The notes under the pieces were generated by a model. It was not told the origin of the DNA. It did not search any database and saw only the letters and a program-made list of their open reading frames with translations. A stretch of 64,000 nucleotides of DNA from Legionella rubrilucens (lineage in GTDB: Bacteria > Pseudomonadota > Gammaproteobacteria > Legionellales > Legionellaceae), in the NCBI RefSeq assembly GCF_001468125.1, contig NZ_LNYT01000001.1:1-64000 (forward strand), written 5' to 3'. Position numbers and translations under genes: made by a program. Below, one piece after another: positions 26,692-34,516 of the stretch. Position 1 is the stretch's first letter, and each line of letters begins with the position of its first letter.

Positions 26692-27179
26692 TGCGAAAGC
26701 GAATTGTTCTCTTAAGCTTAGTCAGTCTGCTCGCGGCCTGCGGCTTTAAATTGCGCGGCGTAACAGAAATGCCACGCTGGTTAAATCATGTCGCGGTGGT
26801 CATCCAGGATGCTCATCGCGAGTTAGGCCCCCTGTTGAAAGAACAACTGGAGGCCTACAACATCGTGGTTGTCCCAAATCCTGCCGAAGCCCAATACCTG
26901 CTCATTGTCGAGCGGGACCACAACCAGCAGCAACTGACCAGCGTCAGTGCCAGCACGACTCCCCGTCAATATCAACTGGTGTACACTGTTCGTTTTTCAT
27001 TGGTTAAAAATAAGGGACCTGTACTGATTCCCTCAACGCAAGTGGGGGTATCACGGCAATTGACCGTCAACAATGATCGAATTTTAGGTTCAGACTTTGA
27101 AGAATCGACTCTGTATAACGAGATGCGTCGCGATGCCGTGATGCAAATCCTTATTCGCTTGAATCGTAAGACGCAATAG
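26691..27179 (+). CDS. lptE: LPS-assembly lipoprotein LptE (RlpB)
   Basis: A 162-residue lipoprotein. The signal peptide ends in the lipobox LAAC (residues about 14-17), followed by GFKLRG, the standard LptE N-terminus. The rest is a small mixed alpha/beta domain containing a YQLVYTVRFSLV strand. LptE plugs the LptD barrel in the outer membrane for lipopolysaccharide insertion. No aspartate follows the cysteine, so Lol sorting should send it to the outer membrane. The leuS-lptE-holA-nadD order is conserved in gammaproteobacteria and supports the call beyond the weak sequence signature. Confidence 0.93.
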   Translation: MRKRIVLLSLVSLLAACGFKLRGVTEMPRWLNHVAVVIQDAHRELGPLLKEQLEAYNIVVVPNPAEAQYLLIVERDHNQQQLTSVSASTTPRQYQLVYTVRFSLVKNKGPVLIPSTQVGVSRQLTVNNDRILGSDFEESTLYNEMRRDAVMQILIRLNRKTQ

Positions 27180-27187
27180 TAAACACC

Positions 27188-28210
27188 ATGTTAATAAAAC
27201 ATCAGGATATCCGCTTTCAGGTCAGTACCCCATTATCAGCCATTTATATCTTGATGGGGCAGGAAAATTTTCTTATCGACCAGGCCGTCAGCACCCTAAA
27301 GCAAACCTGGAATTCTTTGCATTCACAGGGCAGTGATGTCAAGGTGATGGACATTGAGTCTTCCGGTGATTGGGCCAGGCTGATGGACACGGTGAATAAT
27401 TATTCCCTGTTTGCGGAAGCGACCCTGGTGGATGCCCGCTATGCGAAAAAATCCTTAGACAGTGATGGAAAGGCCTTTTTTGAATCCTATTTAACCCATA
27501 TCAATGCTGATTGCTTACTCCTTTTGCGTGCACCTGATCTGACCCAAAAAACATTGCAGTTCCTGGTCAATCATCCTCAGGTGACTCTGGTACAGACAAA
27601 AGCCCCGGATAAAGCCTCCGTGCAGCGCTGGGTCAAAGAGCAATTGGCTCAACATGCCATTCGCTATCAGGGGGCTGTACTGCCATTAATTGAGCAATAT
27701 ACCCGCGGCAATTTAGCCGCCTGCGCGCAATTATTAGACAAAATCAAGATTACCCATGATCTTGAACATGAATTAACGAGTACTCTGCTGAAGCAATACC
27801 TGTTTGATCAGGCACAGTACCAATTGTTTGAATTAAGCGACGCCTGCCTGCTGGGCGATACCGCTCAGGCCTTGCTCATCCTGCGGCATGCCGCTGAAAA
27901 CCGGGTGGAATGGACACTGATTTTATGGGTTCTGGCTCAGGAAGTGCGTCTTTTATTGCAGCTCCATCACAGCAATCACCAAAACCTTCCCTTTTCCACC
28001 ACCTTGAGTCAGTTAAAAATATGGCCTCAACGCGGAAAACTTTACCAGGCGGCGTTAAAAAGGCATACTGAAGAAAGCTTATACCGCTTGTTGGCGTTTT
28101 GCGGGAAACTGGATACACTAATCAAAACAAGCCAGACTCCGCAGACTCCCCGTCATTTCGAATTGCTGGTCGTGGGCTTATGCTCGGGTAAACAGGTCCT
28201 ATTATCTTGA
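27188..28210 (+). CDS. holA: DNA polymerase III delta subunit
   Basis: A 340-residue clamp-loader subunit. Recognisable HolA features are the N-terminal YILMGQENFLIDQAVSTLKQ, LLLRAPDLTQKT in domain I, the ERYTRGNL-like IEQYTRGNLAACAQLLDKI and, in the C-terminal collar, LRHAAENRVEWTLILWVLAQEVRLLLQL. Delta opens the beta sliding clamp. The start is 8 bases after lptE. The stop overlaps the nadD start by four bases. It acts in the cytosol with HolB and DnaX, neither of which is in this window. Confidence 0.93.
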   Translation: MLIKHQDIRFQVSTPLSAIYILMGQENFLIDQAVSTLKQTWNSLHSQGSDVKVMDIESSGDWARLMDTVNNYSLFAEATLVDARYAKKSLDSDGKAFFESYLTHINADCLLLLRAPDLTQKTLQFLVNHPQVTLVQTKAPDKASVQRWVKEQLAQHAIRYQGAVLPLIEQYTRGNLAACAQLLDKIKITHDLEHELTSTLLKQYLFDQAQYQLFELSDACLLGDTAQALLILRHAAENRVEWTLILWVLAQEVRLLLQLHHSNHQNLPFSTTLSQLKIWPQRGKLYQAALKRHTEESLYRLLAFCGKLDTLIKTSQTPQTPRHFELLVVGLCSGKQVLLS

Positions 28211-28857
28211 ATAACCTTATCCTTTATGGCGGCACCTTCGACCCCGTTCACAAGGGTCATATGAATACAGCCCTGGCTGTACAGAACCACTTTCATTTTG
28301 ATTGCTTTTCTTTTCTTCCCTGCAGGATTCCTTTATTGAAAGAAGAGGCGCATGCTTCTGGCGAACAGCGTGTGGCCATGCTAACACTGGCTTTATCGGA
28401 GTTACCAGCAACGTTAAATTTTCAAATCGATTGCACTGAAATCGAACGGGACTCGCCTTCTTACATGGTGACCACGTTAAACCACTTACGAGAGAAACGG
28501 GGTTGTGAACTGCCTGTAACCCTGCTCCTTGGTCAGGATACCTTTTACCAGCTCCCAGCCTGGCATCAATGGGAAAGGCTGCTTGAGCTCTGTAATCTGC
28601 TGGTTATCAAACGTCCTTCTGTCGTGGGTAACCCTCCCAACGTGGTGCAGTGGCTGTTACAGCGTCATGAAAATGAGGAAGATGGCTTGCTTTTGACGGA
28701 AAAGGCAGGCGTTATTCAACAGTTCAATGCAGGGCAATACCCCATTTCTTCAACTCAAATCCGCAGGAAATTGCGTGAGGGCGAACCAATCAGCAGCGAC
28801 ATATTGCCCGTTTCGGTCATGAAATACATCAACGCCCATGGTTTGTATCGCTCATGA
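28207..28857 (+). CDS. nadD: Nicotinate-nucleotide adenylyltransferase
   Basis: A 216-residue enzyme that joins ATP and nicotinate mononucleotide to give deamido-NAD. The nucleotidyltransferase motif GGTFDPVHKGHMNTA is at residue about 8 and the second, ISSTQIRRKLREG, near 180. The start is a TTG inside the holA stop (TTGA overlap), with AGGTCC about 8 bases upstream. It is the only start that keeps the N-terminal strand NNLILYGGTFDP intact. It is the last gene of the lnt-nadD block. RsfS, which often follows nadD, is missing here; the next gene is convergent. Confidence 0.95.
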   Translation: MNNLILYGGTFDPVHKGHMNTALAVQNHFHFDCFSFLPCRIPLLKEEAHASGEQRVAMLTLALSELPATLNFQIDCTEIERDSPSYMVTTLNHLREKRGCELPVTLLLGQDTFYQLPAWHQWERLLELCNLLVIKRPSVVGNPPNVVQWLLQRHENEEDGLLLTEKAGVIQQFNAGQYPISSTQIRRKLREGEPISSDILPVSVMKYINAHGLYRS

Positions 28858-28884
28858 CAAGCAGTTGACCACGTCGATCCGTTT

Positions 28885-29442
28885 TCAAATCTCATCGAGA
28901 TTGGTAAATTCCAGGTCGTGGGATGCATTCGCCACGATTTTTTGAGTATCGATCAGTTGAACTTTTTTGATAAAATCAGGCAGCATGCTATAAAGCCATT
29001 GCACAATGGGGTTGAATTTGGCATAGAGACGGGAATTTTTTGAATATTCCTCATGAGGCATGGACGTCATCTGAATAACCAGCATAATCAACGACACAAT
29101 AAAAACACCACGGACAAAACCAAAGGCCATGCCCAATAACCGGTCAGTGCCGCTTAATCCTGTGCGTTTAAGGATAAAACTTAAAATCGCGTTGACAATG
29201 GCTCCAACCAGCAAAGTAGACAATAAGATGAGTACAAAGCCAGCTCCCTTGCGTGCCGTGGGATCCTGGATGTAAGGTTGAAACCACGGACCAACCGCGT
29301 CGGTGTAGTTATAGGCCAGCCAGAGGGCTAAAATCCAGACGACTAAAGCGATGAGCTCTTTGATAAAGCCACGAAACAAGCCGGTAATAACCGAAAGCCC
29401 GATAATCGACAGAATGACTAAATCAACCCAGTACCATTGCAT
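28885..29442 (-). CDS. cvpA: CvpA-family membrane protein
   Basis: A 185-residue inner-membrane protein with four transmembrane helices. It opens with WYWVDLVILSIIGLSVITGLFRGFIKE, the family's conserved first helix and GxxRGxxxE loop. Further helices lie around residues 28-48, 65-90 and 100-125, then a polar tail. CvpA was named for colicin V production in E. coli and is linked to envelope stress tolerance; its biochemical role is unclear. It starts two bases after dedD ends and is the last of accD-folC-dedD-cvpA. purF, which follows cvpA in E. coli, is absent; the next gene is convergent nadD. Confidence 0.92.
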   Translation of the reverse strand: MQWYWVDLVILSIIGLSVITGLFRGFIKELIALVVWILALWLAYNYTDAVGPWFQPYIQDPTARKGAGFVLILLSTLLVGAIVNAILSFILKRTGLSGTDRLLGMAFGFVRGVFIVSLIMLVIQMTSMPHEEYSKNSRLYAKFNPIVQWLYSMLPDFIKKVQLIDTQKIVANASHDLEFTNLDEI

Positions 29443-29444
29443 GC

Positions 29445-30215
29445 CTAGCTAACCCTGGTAGTGACGACAAATCCATTCAACTGGATGGCGCTGGCCAATT
29501 GCTGTTGTAATTTCTGGGCTTGCTGTCTTTCTTTCATATTGCCGACAATCACTTTATAAACAGTTCCTTTGTTATCGACCACTTTATTAAAGCGAGCCTG
29601 ATACCCTTTGCTCTTTAAACGCGCAATTAACGCCACGGCATTACGTTGTTGAGAAAAAGTCGCCAACTGAACAGCATAACCGTAACGTGCCGCCGCGTTA
29701 GGCGTCGAAAGTGGTTTGTTGGCCGCGGGGAGTGTTTTCTTGACAGCAACCTGAACTGTTGTCGGTTTAGTGACCGGCTTGGCCAGAGCAGGCTTTTTAA
29801 TTTGAGTAAGACGCGTCGGCTGAGCCTGCGCTTTGGCAACCGCCGGTTTTATTTCAGCCAGTGCGATGGCCGGAGCATTTTTTTCAGGCTTTTCTTCTGC
29901 GATGATGGCCGGACCTTTATTCATCTGGCTTAATGGTTCAGCCTTAGCCAGGGTCGATACTGGCCTTGCTTCCTCGTCAATGGGAGGGATGTCGACATGG
30001 GCCACCTTCACCGTCTTAAACATTTCCTTTTCTTCCGGCATGGACACTTGAGGTAAAGCAGGTTTAGGCGGCAGCTTAACCGACATGCTGACATTGTCAT
30101 CAAATCGCTGGCTGGATTTTTTCATAATCGCCGGCATAAAAATAGCCACAACTGATAAAATGACAGCAATGCCTACCAAGCGATGCTTGACGCGCTCATC
30201 CATAGTAAATTTCAT
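29445..30215 (-). CDS. dedD: SPOR-domain protein, DedD-like
   Basis: A 256-residue bitopic inner-membrane protein. A short cytoplasmic N-terminus (MKFTMDERVKHRLVG) precedes one transmembrane helix (residues about 14-32). The long Pro/Ala/Lys-rich periplasmic linker (about 35-175) has low complexity. The C-terminal SPOR domain (about 178-252) has YAVQLATFSQQRNAVALIARLKSKG and YKVIVGNMKERQQAQKLQQQL, and should bind septal denuded glycan strands. DedD supports cell division. AAGGGG is 6 bases before the ATG. It lies between folC (1-base gap) and cvpA (2-base gap), the conserved gammaproteobacterial order. Confidence 0.93.
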   Translation of the reverse strand: MKFTMDERVKHRLVGIAVILSVVAIFMPAIMKKSSQRFDDNVSMSVKLPPKPALPQVSMPEEKEMFKTVKVAHVDIPPIDEEARPVSTLAKAEPLSQMNKGPAIIAEEKPEKNAPAIALAEIKPAVAKAQAQPTRLTQIKKPALAKPVTKPTTVQVAVKKTLPAANKPLSTPNAAARYGYAVQLATFSQQRNAVALIARLKSKGYQARFNKVVDNKGTVYKVIVGNMKERQQAQKLQQQLASAIQLNGFVVTTRVS

Positions 30216-30216
30216 A

Positions 30217-31506
30217 TTAAACCCCTTCGCTCAAGTTTTCATTATTTACCGCCGGTAATACAGCGCACACAGTAAAAAATGAACCATAAACTAAAATCAA
30301 ATCACCAGCAGAAGCCTGTTGGCAAGCTGCTTTGTAGGCAGCCGATGGACTATTATGACACAAAACGTCGTCAATGCCATGGTTTGCAAACGCCTGAAGC
30401 AGTTGTTCACTCGTCGCAGCCCGCTTGCCCTGGAGTAAAGCAGGATACCAATACGCAACCTGTGAGCTTAACGGGGCGATAATGCCGGTAAGGTCCTTAT
30501 CGCCAAGCGCAGAAAAAATGGCATGGATGCGTCGCCCTGCATACTGTTTTCCCAAATGGTCTGCAAGATACGCTGCCGCCTGCGGATTATGAGACACGTC
30601 GAATAATACCGTATGATGCCCTGTTTCAATGACCTGCTGACGCCCCTGAAGCGTCAAACCGCTTAATCCCTCAGTAACCTGTTCAGGGGTCACAGGCAAG
30701 CGATCATGGAGGTAACGGGAAGCCATCATGGCGGCGGCCAGTGCATTCCCATGCAGCAAGGGTTGTCTGCAATGCAGTGCTCCCTGGCTGTCTGTAAACG
30801 TCAATTGCTGCTGATTCATCTGGTAACGGTAGTGCTGTCCATTCACCGCATGGGGACAGCGCAGCGCGTGGATTGCAGACAGGATGCTCAAAGGCGGTGA
30901 AGTATCTGCATAAATAACAGGCTTGCCTTCCCGTAGTATTCCAGCTTTCTCAGCGCCTATCTTTTCCAGGGTGTCTCCCAGATAATCCTGATGATCGTAA
31001 TCGATGGTGGTTATAATGGCCAAATCGGCATCGACAATGTTGGTGGCATCCAGCCGCCCGCCGATACCCACTTCAAGAATAATCAAATCCAGCGGCGATT
31101 GGTGAAACAGATAAAGCGCTGCCAAGGTCGCCATTTCAAAATAAGTGAGATGGGTTTCGCCGCGTCCTTCTTCAATAGCGGAAAAAGCATCCGTCAGGGC
31201 CTCGTCAGAGACAGGGGTACCATTGATTCGGATACGCTCATTAAAGTGCAGGACATGCGGGGAGGTGTAAGCCCCGATTTGATACCCTCCCCTTCGATAA
31301 AGGGCCTCCAATGAAGCCACTGTCGACCCTTTACCATTCGTTCCGGCGACCGTAATGACTTTAGCATGGGGTTTAAGCAGATCTAACTGGCCGGCAACGC
31401 GGGCGATGCGGGCCAATCCCAGCTGGATTTCCTTTTTGTGCCGGCTTTCAAGAACAGTCAACCAGTGTTCAAGCGGCCAGGTGCGGTAATCAGTGGCGTG
31501 CGTCAC
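30217..31506 (-). CDS. folC: Folylpolyglutamate / dihydrofolate synthase
   Basis: A 429-residue Mur-ligase-family enzyme that makes dihydrofolate from dihydropteroate and extends folate polyglutamate tails. The P-loop is [16 protein letters not shown] near residue 50. The omega-loop region has [15 protein letters not shown], then [25 protein letters not shown], with the metal-ligand His and carbamylated-Lys segment. The C-terminal domain has [15 protein letters not shown]. The start is probably GTG at 31506, giving the usual short lead into [15 protein letters not shown], and overlapping accD by 17 bases; a TTG six codons earlier is the alternative. Neither has a strong ribosome site, so coupling to accD translation is likely. 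Confidence 0.94.
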   Translation of the reverse strand: MTHATDYRTWPLEHWLTVLESRHKKEIQLGLARIARVAGQLDLLKPHAKVITVAGTNGKGSTVASLEALYRRGGYQIGAYTSPHVLHFNERIRINGTPVSDEALTDAFSAIEEGRGETHLTYFEMATLAALYLFHQSPLDLIILEVGIGGRLDATNIVDADLAIITTIDYDHQDYLGDTLEKIGAEKAGILREGKPVIYADTSPPLSILSAIHALRCPHAVNGQHYRYQMNQQQLTFTDSQGALHCRQPLLHGNALAAAMMASRYLHDRLPVTPEQVTEGLSGLTLQGRQQVIETGHHTVLFDVSHNPQAAAYLADHLGKQYAGRRIHAIFSALGDKDLTGIIAPLSSQVAYWYPALLQGKRAATSEQLLQAFANHGIDDVLCHNSPSAAYKAACQQASAGDLILVYGSFFTVCAVLPAVNNENLSEGV

Positions 31507-32353
31507 GATGCGATAATTTGGCAACCAGTTCTGCTACTGTTGAGCGCAGAAGCCTGCGCTCAACAATCATATCAATGTGGCCGTGCTCCAGCAGGAACTC
31601 ACTGCGCTGAAACCCCTCTGGCAAGGTTTGCCGCACGGTTTGTTCGATGACTCGGGGACCTGCGAAACCGATTAAGGCATTGGGTTCGGCCAGAATGAGA
31701 TCACCTAAGCTCGCAAAGCTTGCCGAAACCCCGCCCATGGTCGGATCGGTCAATACCACAATGAACGGTAGCCGGGTTTCTGAAAAACGGGCTAAAGCAG
31801 CCGATGTCTTGGCCATTTGCATCAAGGAGAACAGCCCTTCCTGCATGCGGGCACCGCCGCTGGCGGTAAAACAGATGTAGGGGCGTTTTTCCGCCGTGGC
31901 GGTATTGATGGCCCTGACAAATTTTTCCCCTACGGTGGCCCCCATGGACCCCCCCATAAAATTAAATTCAAACGCACTGACCACGACGGGTTGCTGAAGA
32001 AGATTGCCTTTAGCGACAATGAGGGCTTCCTTCTCGCCAGTGGCTTTTTGTGCCTGACTGATTCGATCCTTGTATTTTTTGGAATCCTTGAATTTAAGGC
32101 GGTCAATGGGCTCCAGGTTGGCCGCTATTTCTTCCTGACTGCCTTCATCCAGAAACTGAGCAAGCCGCTCACGCGCGGTTAAGCGGTGATGATGGTTACA
32201 ACTGGCACAAACCGAGAGGTTTTTTTCAAGCTCGGAGCGATACAATACCGAATTACAGCCCTGGCATTTTACCCATAGCCCTTCAGGCACCCCTTTTTTC
32301 TGGGATGTTTCGGTTCTGATTTTTGAAGGTAATAATTTTTTAAGCCAACTCAT
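31490..32353 (-). CDS. accD: Acetyl-CoA carboxylase carboxyltransferase beta subunit
   Basis: A 287-residue subunit. The N-terminal four-cysteine zinc ribbon is visible ([11 protein letters not shown] and VCASCNHHH, residues about 29-52). The crotonase-like carboxyltransferase core follows with [42 protein letters not shown] and [17 protein letters not shown], where paired glycines form the oxyanion hole. With AccA it transfers CO2 from biotin to acetyl-CoA in the first step of fatty acid synthesis. It is the first gene of the accD-folC-dedD-cvpA operon and is divergent from flaA. Its promoter should lie in 32354-32510, where I see only a possible -10-like TATACT on the minus strand. Confidence 0.97.
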   Translation of the reverse strand: MSWLKKLLPSKIRTETSQKKGVPEGLWVKCQGCNSVLYRSELEKNLSVCASCNHHHRLTARERLAQFLDEGSQEEIAANLEPIDRLKFKDSKKYKDRISQAQKATGEKEALIVAKGNLLQQPVVVSAFEFNFMGGSMGATVGEKFVRAINTATAEKRPYICFTASGGARMQEGLFSLMQMAKTSAALARFSETRLPFIVVLTDPTMGGVSASFASLGDLILAEPNALIGFAGPRVIEQTVRQTLPEGFQRSEFLLEHGHIDMIVERRLLRSTVAELVAKLSHRDARH

Positions 32354-32510
32354 AAATAAGAATCCGTGATGATCTTAAACGGCACATAGTATAACCTGAA
32401 AATTGCCTGAGAGCTTGCTTTTCTTCAAGAAAACAAGGAATTCTTTCAGCGCAAGTGCTTGAGCCAATAGAACAAAAACCTGCCTTTTTCAAGAAAAACC
32501 AATTCAACCC

Positions 32511-32537
32511 TAAAGTTCCCTTTTTTTATTCCGATAA
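32511..32537 (+). promoter_or_regulatory. Sigma-28 (FliA) promoter of flaA
   Basis: TAAAGTTC (32511-32518), an 11-base spacer and TCCGATAA (32530-32537) match the FliA consensus TAAAGTTT-N11-GCCGATAA at 14 of 16 positions. The element ends 92 bases upstream of the flaA ATG, leaving a leader of roughly 85 bases. Confidence 0.92.
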
Positions 32538-32550
32538 CAAGTGTGGGTAC

Positions 32551-32579
32551 GGTGAATAACAATAATAACAGGATTCACC
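32551..32579 (+). promoter_or_regulatory. Stem-loop elements in the flaA leader
   Basis: GGTGAAT (32551-32557) pairs with ATTCACC (32573-32579) across a 15-base loop that contains ACAGG. A second small hairpin, ATCCC/GGGAT, lies at 32593-32609. GGA trinucleotides occur at 32571, 32606 and in the ribosome site at 32618. Repeated GGA in a leader is the pattern bound by CsrA. This is inference only. Confidence 0.4.
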
Positions 32580-32629
32580 GATAACAAAGCAGATCCCATA
32601 TCCAGGGATTCAGGTGAGGAGATTTTATT

Positions 32630-34057
32630 ATGGCTCAAGTGGTTAATACCAACGTCATGTCGCTTAACGCACAACGTAACTTAAACAGTTCGCAAAAAAC
32701 GATGTCAACCGCTATTCAACGGTTGTCTTCCAGCTTGCGAATCAACAGCGCGAAAGATGATGCTGCGGGCTTGGCAATTTCTGAACGCATGACCGCTCAA
32801 ATAAGAGGGATGAACCAGGCCGTTCGTAATGCGAACGATGGTATTTCCCTGTCGCAAACGGCTGAAGGTGCCATGGGTGAAACCACCAACATCCTTCAAC
32901 GTATGCGTGAGCTTGCTCTGCAATCAGCGAACTCAACCAACAACTCCGGTGACCGTCAGGCCATCCAGGAAGAGGTGAATCAGCTGCAGGCGGAGTTAAA
33001 CCGTATTGCCAACAATACCGAGTTTAACGGTCAGCGCATTCTGGATGGTTCTTTCTCTAGCGCCAGCTTCCAGGTCGGTGCCAACGCCAACCAAACCATC
33101 AGCTTCGCTATCGGCAGCGTAAAAGCGTCGTCCATCGGCGGTATCGCGGCTGAAGATGGGACTGAAGTGGCTGCTGCGGCTGCAACTGATATTACCATCT
33201 CTATCGGCGGCGGTGCAGCAACAACCATCAACTCCAGTGCCGGTTTCGCAGGCTCAGCAAACGGTCAGGATGCCACCTCAGCTTACGCTAAGGCTGCAGC
33301 CATCAATGATGCCGGTGTTTCAGGCTTGAGTGTGACGGCGACCACGTCAGGTACGCAAACCGTAGGTCCTATCGGCGGTACGGCGGGTGACACTTACAAC
33401 CTGACAATCAACGGCGTGGCGGTATTCACCAACGAAGACGTCGCCACGGCGCTCAGTAACTCAGCCCTTCGCGATGCCATCAACGGCGTCAGTGACCAAA
33501 CCGGGGTTATTGCCAGCTTAAACGGCGGTGACTTGACCCTGACGGCAGCTGACGGACGCAACATCACGGTCACTGAGAGTGGTACTGGCTTCACTGCAGG
33601 TACTGACGGTATCAGCGTCACCGGTGGTGACTTTGATGGCGCCCTGCGCGGAAGCCTGTCAATCAGCGCCGTGGACTCCATCGCCATCGGCGGTACGGTA
33701 GCTAACTTAGGCTTGTCTGCAGCCATCGCTAAAGACTCCCTGGGTGTGGATTCAATCGATGTCAGCACAGCCGCTGGCGCTCAAGAAGCCATCAAGCGTC
33801 TTGACTCCGCATTGAACTCCGTTACCTCCAACCGCGCAGCAATGGGTGCTCTGCAAAACCGCTTCGAGTCAACCATCTCGAACCTGCAAAACGTAGCAGA
33901 AAACCTCTCTGCTGCACGCAGCCGAATTCAAGATGCTGACTTTGCTGCTGAAACGGCCAACCTGACTAAGGCTCAGATTCTGCAACAAGCTGGTACTGCC
34001 ATGCTTGCTCAGGCGAACAGCATACCGCAATCCGTGCTGTCACTCCTTGGTCGATAA
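32630..34057 (+). CDS. flaA: Flagellin
   Basis: A 475-residue flagellin. The D0/D1 N-terminal helices are textbook: [41 protein letters not shown], then the TLR5-contact region (about 88-115, [17 protein letters not shown]). The C-terminal D1/D0 has [44 protein letters not shown] and the tail SVLSLLGR, where leucines matter for NAIP recognition in studied flagellins. The middle (about 150-400) is a variable Gly/Ala/Thr-rich domain. It is exported unfolded through the flagellar export gate with FliS as chaperone and assembled by the FliD cap, both encoded downstream. GAGGAG is 8 bases before the ATG. A FliA promoter and a strong terminator make it a separate transcription unit with some read-through to flaG. 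Confidence 0.98.
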   Translation: MAQVVNTNVMSLNAQRNLNSSQKTMSTAIQRLSSSLRINSAKDDAAGLAISERMTAQIRGMNQAVRNANDGISLSQTAEGAMGETTNILQRMRELALQSANSTNNSGDRQAIQEEVNQLQAELNRIANNTEFNGQRILDGSFSSASFQVGANANQTISFAIGSVKASSIGGIAAEDGTEVAAAAATDITISIGGGAATTINSSAGFAGSANGQDATSAYAKAAAINDAGVSGLSVTATTSGTQTVGPIGGTAGDTYNLTINGVAVFTNEDVATALSNSALRDAINGVSDQTGVIASLNGGDLTLTAADGRNITVTESGTGFTAGTDGISVTGGDFDGALRGSLSISAVDSIAIGGTVANLGLSAAIAKDSLGVDSIDVSTAAGAQEAIKRLDSALNSVTSNRAAMGALQNRFESTISNLQNVAENLSAARSRIQDADFAAETANLTKAQILQQAGTAMLAQANSIPQSVLSLLGR

Positions 34058-34064
34058 GCGAGGA

Positions 34065-34100
34065 CACTTCATGCAGGGCAACCTGCATGAAGTGCGTTTT
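34065..34100 (+). terminator. Strong hairpin terminator after flaA
   Basis: CACTTCATGCAGG-GCAA-CCTGCATGAAGTG is a perfect 13-bp stem with a tetraloop, followed by CGTTTT. It lies 8 bases after the flaA stop codon. A further 7-bp hairpin (TACCCTC/GAGGGTA, 34100-34120) follows immediately and abuts the flaG ribosome site. A short T-run suggests partial rather than complete termination. Confidence 0.85.
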
Positions 34101-34131
34101 ACCCTCTGATAATGAGGGTAAGGAGTTATAA

Positions 34132-34428
34132 ATGATTATCGATGGACCCAATGATTTACTGCCTTTAAAGCTGGATGCAAACAACAACATCACCACACAA
34201 AAAGTGTCTGACGACAGCTTGAACGTGAATGCCCCTCCTATCGCTAAAACCAATGACAATAATGTGCAGATCAGGCAGGCCCTGGATGAAGCCACTGGTC
34301 TTTTGCAAACGATAGTGACGGACACATTATCCGAGGAAGTGATACGAAAAATGCCGCCCGATGAATACCTTAAGTTACTCTCGCTTTTGGATGAAATGAT
34401 AAGCGGCTCTGTTGATAACAGGATATAG
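34132..34428 (+). CDS. flaG: FlaG-family flagellar protein
   Basis: A 98-residue protein. The N-terminal 45 residues are polar and disordered-looking. The C-terminal half (IRQALDEATGLLQTIVTDTLSEEVIRKMPPDEYLKLLSLLDEMI) carries the FlaG-like signature, in which the usual VxVxDxxTxEVIRxIPxE becomes VTDTLSEEVIRKMPPDEY. FlaG proteins affect filament length in several bacteria, with an unclear mechanism. The position between flagellin and fliD is that of FlaG in Legionella and Pseudomonas. AGGAG lies 6 bases before the ATG, directly after a small hairpin. It is likely expressed by read-through from flaA, and a terminator follows. Confidence 0.85.
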   Translation: MIIDGPNDLLPLKLDANNNITTQKVSDDSLNVNAPPIAKTNDNNVQIRQALDEATGLLQTIVTDTLSEEVIRKMPPDEYLKLLSLLDEMISGSVDNRI

Positions 34429-34436
34429 CATCAGAA

Positions 34437-34472
34437 AATTGCAAGTTGGTATTCTTCTTGCAATTATTTTTT
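34437..34472 (+). terminator. Intrinsic terminator after flaG
   Basis: AATTGCAAG pairs with CTTGCAATT across an 11-base loop (TTGGTATTCTT), followed by ATTTTTT. The stem is 9 bp and the T-run clear. The loop and 3' arm coincide with a sigma-54-like promoter for fliD. Confidence 0.8.
34446..34462 (+). promoter_or_regulatory. Candidate sigma-54 promoter of fliD
   Basis: TTGG (34446-34449) and TTGCA (34458-34462) place GG and GC exactly 10 bases apart, as in the RpoN consensus TTGGCACG-N4-TTGCA. Only A matches in the CACG part. It lies 54 bases before the fliD start. Short motifs like this occur by chance, so location is the main support: a flagellar gene in a genus that uses RpoN/FleQ. Confidence 0.5.
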
Positions 34473-34516
34473 ACAGTAACGTCTCATGAAGGGACCTCTT
34501 TGATAAGGAATTGATT

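Noticed and set aside
32578-32585. Second CCGATAA box upstream of flaA as a further sigma-28 promoter
   Set aside because: No TAAAG-type -35 lies at the required distance. It is more likely a chance or duplicated sequence in the leader.
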